Positions 1-11,803 of a DNA stretch of 64,000 nucleotides are shown here, piece by piece (position 1 is the stretch's first letter; every line of letters begins with the position of its first letter). Both the position numbers and the translations under genes were made by a program. Below the pieces are notes generated by a model. The model was not told where the DNA came from and did no database searches. It saw nothing but the letters and a program-made list of their open reading frames with translations. The DNA lies in contig JAJJXM010000030.1 in assembly GCA_024516155.1 (NCBI GenBank), positions 434,001-498,000 on the forward strand, given 5' to 3'. This stretch comes from Pyronema omphalodes. Its lineage: Eukaryota > Ascomycota > Pezizomycetes > Pezizales > Pyronemataceae.

Positions 1-2214
1 ACAGTAAGTATGAAGTTTCTACTTTCAAGTCTATGTCTGTCCATACATGAAAATAAAAATAAAAATAAACAAGAAAAAGAAAAAGAAGAAATGGAAAGGG
101 AAATGGAAATAAGCGACACGGCATAAAACAGTTTTAAAACCGTTTGAAAAGTGTTTTTAAGGCATCGGAGCTATGTATGGCTTCGATATGTGTGGAATGT
201 TGATGCTTTTTAGTCTTTTTGTCTCCTTCTGTGTCATGTCGCGATCTCGTCGACGCGCTCGCTTCTGTCAATGTCTTCATTCGTGATTTGCGGAACCAGA
301 AAGACAGACAGACAGACAGCCCGCCAGCCATCAAATCCGGGCAGACAGCCCGCCAGTCACAGGCGTGCAGAAATTCCCAGGAGTCCGTGCTGCACCCGAA
401 CTTTCTCTGCATATAAGCTAATCAATCACTTCCTGTCGCTAATCCCGATGACGTCTAGCGTTGGATAGCTAAAGATGCGAGAACCAACTTTTTGACCGCG
501 AACTAGGCTGCGCTAGACTACGCTAGTCTGCACTATGCTGCGATGAGATGCCTGAGCCGCGGGCGGGGCGTGGAACGTTGGTGCGTTTTGTTCTTGGCGA
601 CTTTCGTCGGCCTTTGGCGGGCGCGAGAAGTTAGGTGGATGGGGAAGTAAGTTGCTTTATCGGGCTTTGGCGGGCTGTAATGGGTGTAGGCGGCCTTTGA
701 CAGTCTGTAGCGGCCTTTCATGAGCAGCCTGCGGAAGTTTTTTTGACATCCTGACGGCTGAATTGTTGATGTTTTTTTTTCTCTTGACCGGTCTTGCTTG
801 AGCTGACTCCCGACGTCGCGTATGTTACACTATGTGGGCAAGCTGCCGAGCTGCTGCTGCATCGGAAGCTGTTAATTCCTGAGAACCCGGGTCCGACCGA
901 CTCTAGTGTACGCTGTATGCAGACGTTATGTACAGTTGAGTTGCATACATATATTTTACATGTTTGGCTTTTGCAGCACTTGCCCTGGCGGCTGCTGAAA
1001 AAGACGGAATATGAAATGTGAAATATGAAACTCGCCCCGAAAGTGCTAAATAAACTTTTTGGCAGGTCCACCTCCACACACATCCACCTCCACATCCACC
1101 TCCACGTCGTGTGGTTTCCACCGTTTCTGCATCTTTGCAACGCGCGAATTCTTTTTAAAATTCCCAGGGATTTCAAGGCGCGTTCACTTATGATTGGTTT
1201 ATTAATGAGATGGTACCTGCAGGTCTGCAGTTTAATTTCTTAAACATGGGTTTCTTTCTGGCCCTTGATCCATGATGCTGGCTTATATGCCACATCCCTG
1301 TCCACCCGTAGTGTTGTTCCCTCCGCTCGCTCGCTGTTCTTTCGCTGGGCCTCGCTGTGACTTGTAGCTGCCCCATGCTCCATCTCCATCGCTCCATCGC
1401 TTGTGTTTTGTTCGCGACTTTTGCCTGGAACTCCGCTTTTCTTGTTCGCCTGTCGCTGTCATCGCGGATTCGACTTTTGCTGCCTGACCCGACGATTACT
1501 TTGATCGACGCCGACGCCGACGACGACAACAACAATAACAACAATAACAACATCCGATAAAGTAACAACAGTGTTACTTACCTAAGCAACCCCGGTCAAC
1601 CCCCGCGCGCGACAGAAGCAGGCAACGAAAGTGGAAGTCCCCCCCCTTCATTCATTCACTTGACGAACAAAACCAAAACCAGCCGAACAACGACAACCAA
1701 CCAGTGTCGACGCTGCTGGAATTTGCAATTCCACTCAGAGATACGAAACACGAAGCACGGAAGTCACGAAAGACTACTTACTTCTACTACACTTGGTTAA
1801 CGTCAACAACGCCATTTTTATTATCGACTCTCTTTAGAATCATCTGCTGTGGGTTTTTTTTTTTCCGACGTCGACACATTCTCGCTCGACACAATAATTT
1901 CAATCAATAATTCCGTCGCTACTTTCAAATAAACATTCAACTTTCTTTGTCGACGTCGCCAATTGCTTACGTTTCGCTCCACCACTGCTCCACTCGTTCA
2001 CTTGGCTTTCACGATCAATTGCACAAAGAATCCATCCACCCCTTCAATTACACAAGACCAGCGATATTGCATACTATCAACTTAGCACCTTAACGACTAC
2101 TTTCCACCGGTTGGATACCAGCAACTTTTTCTCTACAAAGTCCGACAAGACAACACTGGAAGTCACAACACCTCGCCATCAGCTGTCATAGCGAGCTGGC
2201 GACGCGGGGTGTCT
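1..2214. other. Upstream region, no gene seen
   Basis: I see no protein family or RNA gene here. Only short ORFs occur, on both strands, and none looks coding. It holds AAAATA and (CAGA) microsatellite runs near 50-75 and 300-325, a CCACCTCCACATC-type imperfect repeat near 1070-1110, and a pyrimidine- and ACAA-rich stretch from about 1500 to 2200. That last stretch looks like the promoter and 5' leader of the SH3-protein gene that starts just downstream. Confidence 0.5.
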
Positions 2215-4279
2215 ATGACGCCCATCACTGATATCTGGGGGAGCTGGAGCCAGGACCGAGAACAAGAAAATGACGCTATGACCGCATCTAAAAGAACACA
2301 AAATGAAGCACGACATAGGAGGAAACAAAGCCGGTCGTTATTAGGAACGGGAGTGTTGTTGGCATCGATGGTGTTACCCGTCGTTAATGCGGATTGTATT
2401 CCCCTAAAAAACTCGACTACGTGTCCGGCGTTTGGCGAGGCGCAAATTTCGACGTCGAATTCTTTGGTGTCTCAATAGTGGGTTGTCCCGATGGAAGGAA
2501 GTTTAATCGCGAAGAGGGACTAATAATTGTGAATAGCCCATTCTTGGACTTTGTGTCCAACACCACCACTTTTGATAAAAAGTTTTCGGAATATATTAAA
2601 GAGGAATATGTTACGTTCAAGTAAGCTTTGGACATGAGCAACACACATGGAAACACATGCTCATCATCATACAGATACCGAAGTCTTTTCGGGTGCAATA
2701 ATGTTACGACAACAGATACGACAGCGTTCTATGCTCGCTTCACGACGACAGTTTTGTGTTCACGAATGATTCAGGAATCGAAGGCGGATTGTCAACTTAG
2801 CAACTCGGCAGCGACTCCAGTTTGCGCTGATACTTGTGTATGTGACTATTTAACCGAGGCTGTGTTCGTGTGGCTGATGGAAATGATAGGCACAATTTGC
2901 ACGAAGCGAGCAAATGATAGTGTCTAACGACGACACATGTCATAACCCTCGACAGGACGCCATTGGAATTATCCGATCGGATTTTACAATTTGTTCCAAC
3001 CCGGCAGATTCGCTTGACAATTCTTGTATCAGAGGAAATGATAATGAAAAGGATAATTGCGGTTTCGGGTATTTATATGCAGGACTATTCCACCATGAAG
3101 CATCTCTAACATCTTCTGCAGCACAAACTTACTGGGATTATGCTTGTACTGTCAGGATAGCTCCCCCAGTTCTACTGACTCCTGCTGTTACTCCTCCAAA
3201 GCTCAGGAACGCTGCACCGGCGTCGCCTTACCAACCTTCACCAACCTCCCGCCGATCACGACCGCCACTCCCACCCATCATGCCAATGGTACCGCCGCAG
3301 CTGGTGGATCTTCCGAACTCTCCGGTGGTGCCATCGCGGGTATCACAATTGGTGCCCTTGCCGCTGTCGCTGCCATCGCTTTCGGCCTCATCTTCTGCTG
3401 GCGTCGCAAGCGCGCTAAGGCCGCAAACCGAGTCAGCATCTTCAACCGACCATCTACCATGTCACCTCCCTCGATGACCTTCACCACTGTCGACCCACAA
3501 ACCGGAAACTACGAAACCGTAGGAGGTGGAAGAGTTGCACGAATGTCTGCGTTGGAAGGTGTTAGCGATACCTCAAGTCCGGCTCCCAATAGAATTTCGA
3601 GTCGTGGACTTGCAACGCAGTCTTCTGGGTCTGAATTTGGTTACGGTGACAGCCCGACAAGGAAAAATACTGGAAGCCCGTATACTCGCCCGCTACACCC
3701 CCCACCAAGAGGAAGGAATGCGTCGTTGTCTAGTTCTTCGAGGTTGGGCAGTATGACGTTGTCGGATGCCCCGAAAACGGCTAGTGACATGGATGATTAT
3801 GATTCCCCGCAGTCAGAGCAGTTGAGTTACTTTAAGGATTATTACTCGGCGGATGATATTCACCCCGGGGACAAGGTTTCCGTTCTATGGGCTTACTCAC
3901 CGAGAGCTCCGGATGAGTTTGAGCTCGAGAGAGGAGATATGTTGAAGGTTGTGGGAATTTGGGATGATGGTATGTTTGGCTCTAGAACCCCCGGTTAATT
4001 GATTGCTAATCATGTTGAACAGGCTGGGCAACCGGAATTTTCCTCCACGATAGGGCAGAAGACTATAGCCGCCGTCGTGAGATGAGAGATAGTGGAATTT
4101 CCGCCGCGGTTTCGTCTCATAGGAGAGCACCATCTTCTTCAGATGGTGAAGGCGAGATTAAAGCGTTCCCGCTGGTTTGTGTTTGTTTACCCGAACACTG
4201 GCAGAAAACGATTGAAAATGAGGGCCAACAAATGGCTGAGTATAGCTCCCCTTATTTGTATTTAGAACGTGATCAGTGA
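2215..4279 (+). CDS. Single-pass membrane protein with cysteine-rich ectodomain and cytoplasmic SH3 domain
   Basis: Six exons can be joined: 2215-2477, 2537-2620, 2675-2837, 2890-3068, 3122-3969 and 4023-4279, giving about 597 residues. Introns are 52-59 bp with GT-AG ends and CTAAY-like branch sites, and the phases agree at every junction. An N-terminal hydrophobic stretch (about residues 43-59) looks like a signal peptide. A Cys-rich extracellular domain follows, with motifs such as FGCNNVT, TTTVLC and PVCADTC. A Ser/Thr-rich stalk leads to a transmembrane helix near 298-323 ending in CWRRKR. A basic, Ser-rich cytoplasmic tail then precedes an SH3 domain near 478-530 (ALYDY-like WAYSP, then DELEL-like DEFELERGD, then GWATGIF). 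I recognise this architecture from conserved ascomycete SH3 membrane proteins, whose binding partners I do not know. An internal ATG at 2278 has a better start context and would place the signal peptide nearer the N-terminus. Confidence 0.85.
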
Positions 4280-5812
4280 GGATAGAAGGTGCTAAGAAGG
4301 GCGGGATTTAGGCCAAGGTAAACTCTCGAAATCCACAATCGATGAGAAAACTACGATTATCTATTTCCGGACCCCAAAAAGGAACCCCAGGACTACCCCA
4401 AAGGAACTGAAGCGATTGCCAAGAACCCAAAAGGAAGCCAGAAAGGAACCCCATGGACCAACCAGGATGGATGGTAGAGGATTCTCAGAGTTTGGATTGG
4501 AGGTTTACTCGGCTTAAAACCCCCCTTCCTGCTACTTGGGAACGATTTTGCTAGCGGTTTTCTTTTACTTTGTCGATTTAATGATTTTTTGTCGTTTCTT
4601 TGTTTTTCTTTTACTTTTTTACACAGTTCTGGTGTGCGCATGTGGTGGATTAGGTGGGATACATATGTGCCGCAGATCTTTTGCTCGATATACATAGCCG
4701 ATGCGATTATTGTTCATAGTTTCTTTTTTTCTTCTTTCGGAATGGAGTTTTTGTTCTGGTTTTTCTTTGAGGTTTCCCGTTTTCATGTTCAGTTTTTTTT
4801 TCGTGTTTTCGGGGAAATGTTCTGCATGTCTTTTTTTTTTCTTTTGCTTCTTTTGTTCTATGTTTCATGGTGGTTCTTTTAAATGGTGGCCATTACTCAT
4901 TGATACTAGCTATCTTAGTTTGTTGACGTGTTTGCCTTTTTTTATTTCTTTTTGTTCTTTTTTTTTATCATGCGTTTGGTTTTTCGTTTTTTTATATGCG
5001 ATATATCATATGGGGCAGCTGATTTTTTCCCTGCGCGATACTATTATACCTACAGAGCTTAACAGTTAATTGTTAATACTGCGGGAATGGAACGCTTAGA
5101 AGGGCTGGAAAGCTGATGGGGTGGTGGAGAGTGTGGTGGAGGTGGTAGAGGTGGTGAGGAGGTGGTGGAGATGGTAGCAGCAGTGGTGATAGTGGTGATG
5201 GAGGACGAGGAGGTAGACGTGGAAGTTGCGGTGGTGGAGGTGGTGTTTTATATGCACCATCCGCTGTTTTTTCTTTATACTTTATTGCAGGGGAAAGCAA
5301 ATAACTTGGCAAGGTTTAAAAAAATCTCCTGTTTTGTTTTTATTTCTGGAAGTGGAGAATAGTAAAGAAGATGATGGGAGGGAGATGAAGATGGATATAG
5401 ATGTTTGAGCCCCCAAGGGCGCTTGTGCTAAATTTAAAGAAGGTCGGTTAAGAGATAAAGTCGTGTGTGCATGATGATGGGGAGGGCGGGGTCTATGGTT
5501 GTCGTAGAGAATAAATGGATTGTAATACATGGGTAGTAAATGTGATTGTGAGATGATTGGATGAGAATTCAATTGAATTGAGGATTACGTCGGGTTGGCT
5601 TATTTATTAGTTGTCATGATGTTGATGTTATTAATGCGGTGGATGGATACTGGGTTGACACTGGATTGACACTGGGTTGACACTGACTTTACGCCGACTT
5701 TACGCTAACTTCACACTGACTTCACACTGACTTCACGCTGTCTAGACAATGCCTATGTAGACACTATCCATTACCCGAACACAGAACGCAGAATGCAGAA
5801 CACAGAACGCAG
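4280..5812. other. Spacer with low-complexity sequence
   Basis: No gene is seen. After the SH3 gene come T-rich tracts (4560-5040), a purine-rich GTGGTGGAG imperfect repeat (5110-5250), and at 5650-5745 two back-to-back degenerate tandem repeats (GACACTGGGTT, then ACTTCACACTG). A short CAGAACGCAGAACAC repeat lies near 5780-5820. Short ORFs in these tracts are repeat translations. Confidence 0.5.
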
Positions 5813-5820
5813 AACACGGA

Positions 5821-7300
5821 ATACAAGTCGGCCCGTGCAGCCGTGCAGCCGTGCTATCAACGGCTATGACTATCAGTGGAGACACTTAGCATGCTGCAAC
5901 CGTTCCCCATACATGATAACTAAATCGTACTTTTGATACCGTTATCGATCGATGTGAATTTCTTATCATCCTCCGATAAAAAATCTATCGTCTTATCCCT
6001 CCGCAATATTTCACGGGCAATGAAACATGGCATGATACTCATGATGGATCACTCGTCGGAACCACCCAGCACAGTTAATAGTCATCTGTCAGAAACTTGG
6101 GGATGGGTGGTATGTGGTATGTGGGATGGGGATGTGGATGTGGATGGGGATGTGGATGGGGACGGGGATGGGATGGAGATGGGGATGGGGATGGGATGGA
6201 TGGGTGGTGGGTTCAGGGAAAGAGGGGTTTGGGGATGGGGATGGGGATGGGGATGGGGATGATGAGGATGATGTGCTGGATATGATAAACGGACAACAAC
6301 AGTACAAAGACGGGATATTAAACACCGACAAGACCAGACGGAGAACATTCAATAACCAAACGCCGGCTGCAATTGGGGCCCCGTGCTCATGCTATCGACC
6401 GACGACGGCTACGATTATCAGTCGAGACACATCACGATAGGCAAATCGTCACTTGAAAATACAGTGGGTTGCAGATTTTTATCATCTAGTGGTATGATCT
6501 TTTTGGAAGCTGGGGATTCGGTGGGTTTATCCTCCCGGCTTCGCGATATCGAGTCATGAGAAATGATAATGACGCTTATGTGTGTTTGTTGTAATGATTA
6601 GGGATCATGGTGGATCACTCATCACATCATATCTTATCACCAGCCCCCCCCCCCCCTCCCCCCCGCCCGCTATCCCTCAGTGCCGATGAGGACAAGGGAA
6701 TAAAGCCGCTTCTATCATGTCGAGAACTAGAGAATAAGAAAGCAGACTGAAGGGAGAGAGCTATATATCTCAAGGACAAGCCCCCGAGGTTAAGGGGACG
6801 TATATACTGCAGTTCGAGATACTGGGTTGTGGTTTGGTGTCAGTTTGGTTGCGGGTTGCAGGTTACAGGTGGAAGATAAAGCGGTGCGATGTTTGATTAT
6901 TTGATTAGATATGGAAGTAGAGGGCGATAAAGTGCTGGAGTGATGAAGGTGGATGGATGGTTGTAATGGGGGGTGATTGGTGATGGGATGTGGGAATGGC
7001 AATCACGAAGGCTGCGAAGAGAAATGTTGAGATATGAATACATTATACAAAACTTATAGGGATCAAGGCGGTGATGTCGAGATACTGGCTGAACGCCGAA
7101 TGCAAGTCGGCCCGTGCTATCGATGGCTATGAATATCAGTGGAGACGCTTAATGGATATCAGTGGAGATGTCTAACTAATCGATATCAAAACTTTGATAT
7201 GGTGTGATAAATAGAGAGATTTTTATCAGGATATGGGGACTAGGTTATCAGAGGATGGCGTTTGGTTGTCTTATCCTCCACAATATTTGATCCAATAATC
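5821..7300 (+). repeat. Three diverged copies of a GATA-motif-rich segment
   Basis: A motif close to GTGCTATCNACGGCTATGA, followed by TATCAGTGGAGAC, occurs at about 5840-5890, 6390-6430 and 7110-7150. After each copy, 50-150 bp downstream, comes a similar block rich in TTATC/GATAA (for example TTATCATCCTCCGATAAA near 5965, and TTATCCTCCACAATATTTGA near 7280). The copies are about 0.5-0.7 kb apart and clearly diverged. There is no ORF in common, so this looks like a non-coding local duplication. Confidence 0.55.
6097..6268 (+). repeat. GGGGAT hexamer array (variants GTGGAT, GAGGAT)
   Basis: Hexamers of the type GGGGAT are repeated with single-base variants and a non-repeat interruption near 6200-6230. 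The plus strand carries many runs of three or four guanines separated by two bases, a composition able to form G-quadruplexes. ORFs in all frames across it are artefacts of the period-six repeat. The same unit appears on the other strand as CCCCAT near 52.7 kb. Confidence 0.85.
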
Positions 7301-7412
7301 AAGTAACACTAATGACTAATCATCAGCCATCACTATTTATCACTAATCACCAACGGCCGTCATAACTGATCACTCGTCTTCACCAATGACTGTCACCACT
7401 TATTTATTTCAA

Positions 7413-7927
7413 CGGAAATTATGCAGGATGCCCCTCGCTTAGATAGAGCACACCCGCCTTCAGCGCCGGGCGTCAAATGTTTACGCATGTTTTTTTTTTT
7501 CCTTACTTGCAGATAAAAATTTTGAATCAACTTCTGCGCCTCTGACTTTGCAAAGCAAATGTCAAACCGCATGTCAACGGCCTACTTGTGAATAGCCAGT
7601 TTAAACTCGGAAAACGTGGGAAAATCATCTCCAAGGTGTAGTGCATGTCAAGAGATCGGGTCAGCGGCATGAGAATCGATGCTGGTTGTCAGTGAAGTGG
7701 TGCGCTCCATCGTTGTTGTTGTTCACGATAATATGGAGAAGTGGAATCAAAATCTTCACCTGCAAGCGAGGAAAAAAAAAAAACACACGTGAAAATTCTG
7801 TAGCCCGGCGCTGTAGGCGCTGTATTCAACATGGGCGGGTGTGCTCTACCTAAGCGAGGGGCATCCTGCATAGACGGGGCATATTGCAAATTTCGTCTTT
7901 TTGGGGGGGCATCCTGCATAATTTCCG
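7413..7927. mobile_element. 515-bp non-autonomous TIR element with 9-bp target-site duplication
   Basis: The ends CGGAAATTATGCAGGATG and CATCCTGCATAATTTCCG are inverted repeats. They are flanked on both sides by TTATTTCAA (7404-7412 and 7928-7936), a 9-bp target-site duplication. A second, longer inverted pairing covers about 7425-7460 and 7825-7873 (CCCCTCGCTTAGATAGAGC against GCTCTACCTAAGCGAGGGG), so the right end carries the terminal sequence twice. Nine-bp duplications are typical of Mutator-like elements; an 8-bp reading would suggest hAT. No transposase is encoded. Confidence 0.8.
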
Positions 7928-9259
7928 TTATTTCAATCATACTTTGACGGCAGCCTAAAAAGCCAATATAGGACACCCAGGAGAATTCCCAAGACCTGCC
8001 CACCACCCACAATCGTCAATGATCACCAACCATCACGCACTATCACCAACCAAAAATACAAAATGGAAATGAAAATAAATTATTATAAATGGAGACAGTG
8101 GGTGAAGTAGTAACATGGTGGGAAAGGTGAAGGTTGGGGATGTAGCTTCATTGTGGATATCTGCTTTCTATCTGTACTCAATTAAAGCCTCTTGTATCTG
8201 TGAAAACCATCAGCTTGGGCACCCGAAACTTATGAGCTGTATACACCCGGATATATTTGTATATATCGGCATATACATCCTTTTACATCAGATAATGCTT
8301 ACTAGGACAAACACAACCTAGCTGTCTTATCAATCATCAGACGCCTGACCATCTCCTAGGTTGGTATCAGTAGTACCACCAGCCGCGGTCCGGTGCCATG
8401 TCCTGATACATTTTACTCAATTCCCTATCCCCCCGCCCCACCAATCTGTAGGGGCGCCATTGAGCATACTCACTTACTTAGCCATCCCCTTTTATTGCGG
8501 GCCGTGTATTTATCTATTTATTTATCCATTCCAATCATACGCTGACCAAGGCCTAAAATTACCATGCAGGACGAGTTTGTGGCGGACTCCAGTGTTCGTT
8601 AAAGTATTATCTTGTAGTAGTGACTCCCTAATATGCAGGATCCGTTTCCATATCCATACCTTCCTCTTCCTCATTTTCAATAAAGATTCACTACAGGAGG
8701 TTCAGGTAGCTAATCGGTGAGAAGATCTAACAGCATGTTTTTCTAACAGCTCGCTGCAACTTCGATGAATACCTATACTAGCGGGTTGTTTGGTAATATT
8801 CTGTGTAGAGAAGAGCTGAATAGGGAAGGCTGTAAGGTTACATTCATCTTTTGAAATTGAGGAGAACTGAAAACTCGACTCAGCCACAACATATGGGCCA
8901 TGCTATATACAAGCACCACAACACGATTTCTTCTGTTTTTGTAGGATTATGTATGCAGCCTGGGTGCAGTTCATGGAGACCATTCATAGCAGGTACCTCG
9001 ACTGCAGGTACTTCCGCTGGTATTGATTTGATGGTTCCTTAGGAATATGAATCGGACTGATGGATTAGCGTATAATTGTGGAATGCGATACAAGATGAGA
9101 AGTTTGATATTATTATCGTGATTTGACTTTCCCCATGCCACTTCTCCCCTCACGCCTCCTGCCATCCAGTCCTCCCAAATATCAATCTTTTAACCTCACC
9201 AGCCAATACTAGAAAGACAATACAATATATGTTTTAACTGACGCTCTTTTACCACAACA
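7928..9259. other. Spacer with a dispersed short repeat
   Basis: No gene is recognised. A roughly 50-bp motif resembling CAATCATAC, then GACCGAGGCCTAAAA, then CCATGCAGGAC occurs three times in the same orientation, near 7934-7975, 8535-8575 and 9830-9870. The copies differ at about a quarter of positions. I cannot assign them to a named element. The rest is ordinary intergenic sequence leading to the tRNA gene. Confidence 0.45.
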
Positions 9260-9332
9260 GGTTGCATGGTGTAGTGGTTATCACACTTGTCTCACACACA
9301 AGAGGTCCCCAGTTCGACCCTGGGTGCAATCA
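9260..9332 (+). tRNA. tRNA-Val (anticodon CAC)
   Basis: The 73-nt cloverleaf is complete. The acceptor stem GGTTGCA pairs with TGCAATC (one G-U). The D-arm region TGGTGTAGTGGTTATCAC serves as A box. The anticodon stem CTTGT/ACAAG closes the loop CTCACAC, giving anticodon CAC for GTG codons. The T stem CCCAG/CTGGG closes TTCGACC (B box), and the discriminator base is A. There is no intron. The run CTTTTTGG just downstream is a plausible RNA polymerase III terminator. Confidence 0.95.
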
Positions 9333-9904
9333 CTTTTTGGCCCTTTATCCCCATTCCTCCTCCATGTTTTGTCAGTGCCTCTTATTCTCTTGGTGGTCTG
9401 GTAGTAATTCGCGATCTGACTTTTCTAATTGCAGATGATGTAATTGACGAAGATTGGTATGTATTGATATGCATTGCTGGGTTCGTCTTTATGCATTGCT
9501 GAATGCATAAATCCATAGCATGATGCATCAAGCCAATAATCTTGTTGTTCTCCCCGGCCCTCCTTATCCTAGGCTTTCCGTAATGCATGCTGACGAGGAA
9601 CAGCACCATATACTTCAATACAGTATTCTGGTATGATTCATCCTGCTATAGGTGATCAATAATGGGTAACTTTACGTGATGGTATACTCATTCGTGGGTG
9701 ATATTTCCAGCTTTTATTGAATCGAATAGCAGCTCTATGTATTTTGGGGCTTCGTTGTATGCCTGTATCTGTTACATGCCGCGATCATCGCGGTACTGCA
9801 TGTACTGGATGTATTTATTCATTTATTGAATCATACACTAACCGAGGCCTAAAAGGCCCATGCAGGACATGTACTGGAGTCTCGATGTTCCGGTTCACTA
9901 ACCA
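9333..9904. other. Spacer between tRNA and duplicated arm
   Basis: I see no gene. It contains one copy of the roughly 50-bp dispersed motif (near 9830-9870), bracketed by two occurrences of CATGTACTGG (about 9801 and 9868). Confidence 0.4.
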
Positions 9905-10192
9905 CCATAGCAACAGGGGCAGAATCAAGATTTCAAAAACAGCGGTATGAAATACACAGCTTTGGATTGCTTGTGAAGACGGTTTCTGGGGTGAAGGACG
10001 ACTATACTGTTTATACTTAGCGCATAAACTTGCAAAATTTGGAGCCAGAAGCCGCTGGTGTTCGAAAATGAAGATTTGGAGATCAGGAATATGCTTTTGT
10101 GGACACATCCAAAAGGATCTGGTTATCCAGATATTGGCATGAAAGTATTCTATATTTTCCCGATGATTGAGAACAAAATCAGAAGGACCTGG

Positions 10193-11091
10193 CAGAGTTC
10201 GGCACGGTCCGTCCGCTCCCGTCCTGGCTTTGGACGGGACCGGACCGTCACTCGCGGTCCCGTCCTGAAGTAGGACCAGGACCGGCCGTCCTGGAGGCAC
10301 CATGGACGGGACGGACCGCGGGCGACCGTGGGTGACCACGACTAGCGTCACGACCGGTCACTCGCAACCCGCAGTTTTTTACTACGGCTCATGATGTTTT
10401 CCTTAGATAATTCTGATGCATTGCATGGATTAAAGTCACCTATATGGAATTTCTTGCAAACAAAAAAAACTATACTGATGCATAAGAATGCTCCTTCTCC
10501 CGCTACTAAAATGCCTCCTTCCCCATCCTTCTCGAATGAACACAACTCTTGAGAGGACAGGCAGGGTGTTCTGCTCCTGGTGAGAACAGGTGTAGAGGAC
10601 GGCGAGAAGAGAATTGGCATATTCTTGCTCTTCTGGGAATAGAGTGATGGTTGTTAATGTTCGACTTACACGGCAATGAAAGAAGTGGAAAATTCTTGCA
10701 GGAAGAAGATGGAAAGGTAGAAGATAGAATGTGAAGGATAAAAGAAATATTTATAGCGGGAATTTACGTTACTAAGAAAAAATAAATACAAAACTACTAT
10801 GAGCAGTCAAACTATTGCTGGGTGGAACGTGCACCTTCAGTGGGGTGTGAAGGCTTTATTAAAGTGCAGCGTGAAGGGTTCATGTACTACAGTGCTGAAA
10901 ACGTCGCTGCTGCGGCCCATAGTATCTGGCAAACTTGAATCAAACCACCCCCTGAAAACTAGCTCACCCGAAACCCACGGTCCTGCCGTCACCCGCCGTC
11001 CTGTCCGGTCTTCTTGAATTTGTGGACGGGACCGGACGACCAGTGTGGTCCCGTCCGGTCCGCCGTCCTGGACGGACCGTGCCGAACCCTG
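10193..11091. mobile_element. 899-bp non-autonomous hAT element
   Basis: Terminal inverted repeats are CAGAGTTCGGCACGGTCCGT at the left and, read inward from the right, CAGGGTTCGGCACGGTCCGT. The 8-bp target-site duplication GGACCTGG lies at 10185-10192 and 11092-11099. Sub-terminal regions are dense in GGACGG/CCGGTCC motifs in both orientations. The right duplicated arm has the uninterrupted target (GGACCTGGTTATCC read on the minus strand near 49330), so this is a verified insertion. No transposase ORF is visible; ORFs such as 9815-10351 and 10348-10620 read through non-coding ends. Confidence 0.93.
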
Positions 11092-11803
11092 GGACCTGGT
11101 TACCCAGATAGGGATATGAAAATATTCTGAATTTTTCCCGGTCCGAAGTTAGAATGCGCACATCATGTATGATGCCTGTTTAAAGGCAATGGTGCCTGAT
11201 GCCTGATGAATGACACAAACACAGGATTTGGTTAAACAAGGTCAATAACAATACTTTCGACAGCGAGGTTATGTGACACTGTCTACTTCATACCACGTTT
11301 AAACCATTTATATGTTCTCCTTTCCAAAACAAATGATTCGCTGAAATCCTTGGGCTTTCCGAAATTTCCACTGCCGCTATCAGTTGTGTGAATTGCCAGC
11401 CGCTCTATATGACAGGATGAAATCATAAAACTCATTCGGTTACAGGACAAATTAGATCAGACTTCGCACTGTCTCTCAGGATCATCCAAGTATAACTCTT
11501 TCCTCCATACAATACGTTACGTTTATGTGTGAATCTCGAAATCAAACCAGACATCCACGAATCCCTTCGCTTCTCCAAGGGAGTAATCAGTTACATCGAC
11601 AACCTTTACCGAAACCACTCTTTTCCCCCCTATTAATATCCAACGAACACTCAGAACACCCGCGTTCAATTGAAGGCAGTTATTTCCACACTTCCGTCTA
11701 GCTACGCTGTATCGAAACTGAAAAACATGACCACACAATCCTGTATATTCCAACTTTCAATGACCAAATTCTCCTACTCGTCGATTACCCATGCACTGCC
11801 TCG
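11092..11803. other. Downstream flank of the left CorA-ankyrin gene
   Basis: This stretch aligns with 48.6-49.3 kb of the other arm. A 76-codon minus-strand ORF at 11523-11753 is interrupted in the right copy, so I treat it as non-coding 3' sequence. Confidence 0.5.

Noticed and set aside
9815..10351. 178-codon minus-strand ORF
   Set aside because: It crosses the border and TIR of the hAT element and a dispersed repeat; no domain.
11523..11753. 76-codon ORF downstream of the left ankyrin gene as an extra gene or exon
   Set aside because: The equivalent stretch in the right arm is interrupted and lacks matching splice sites.
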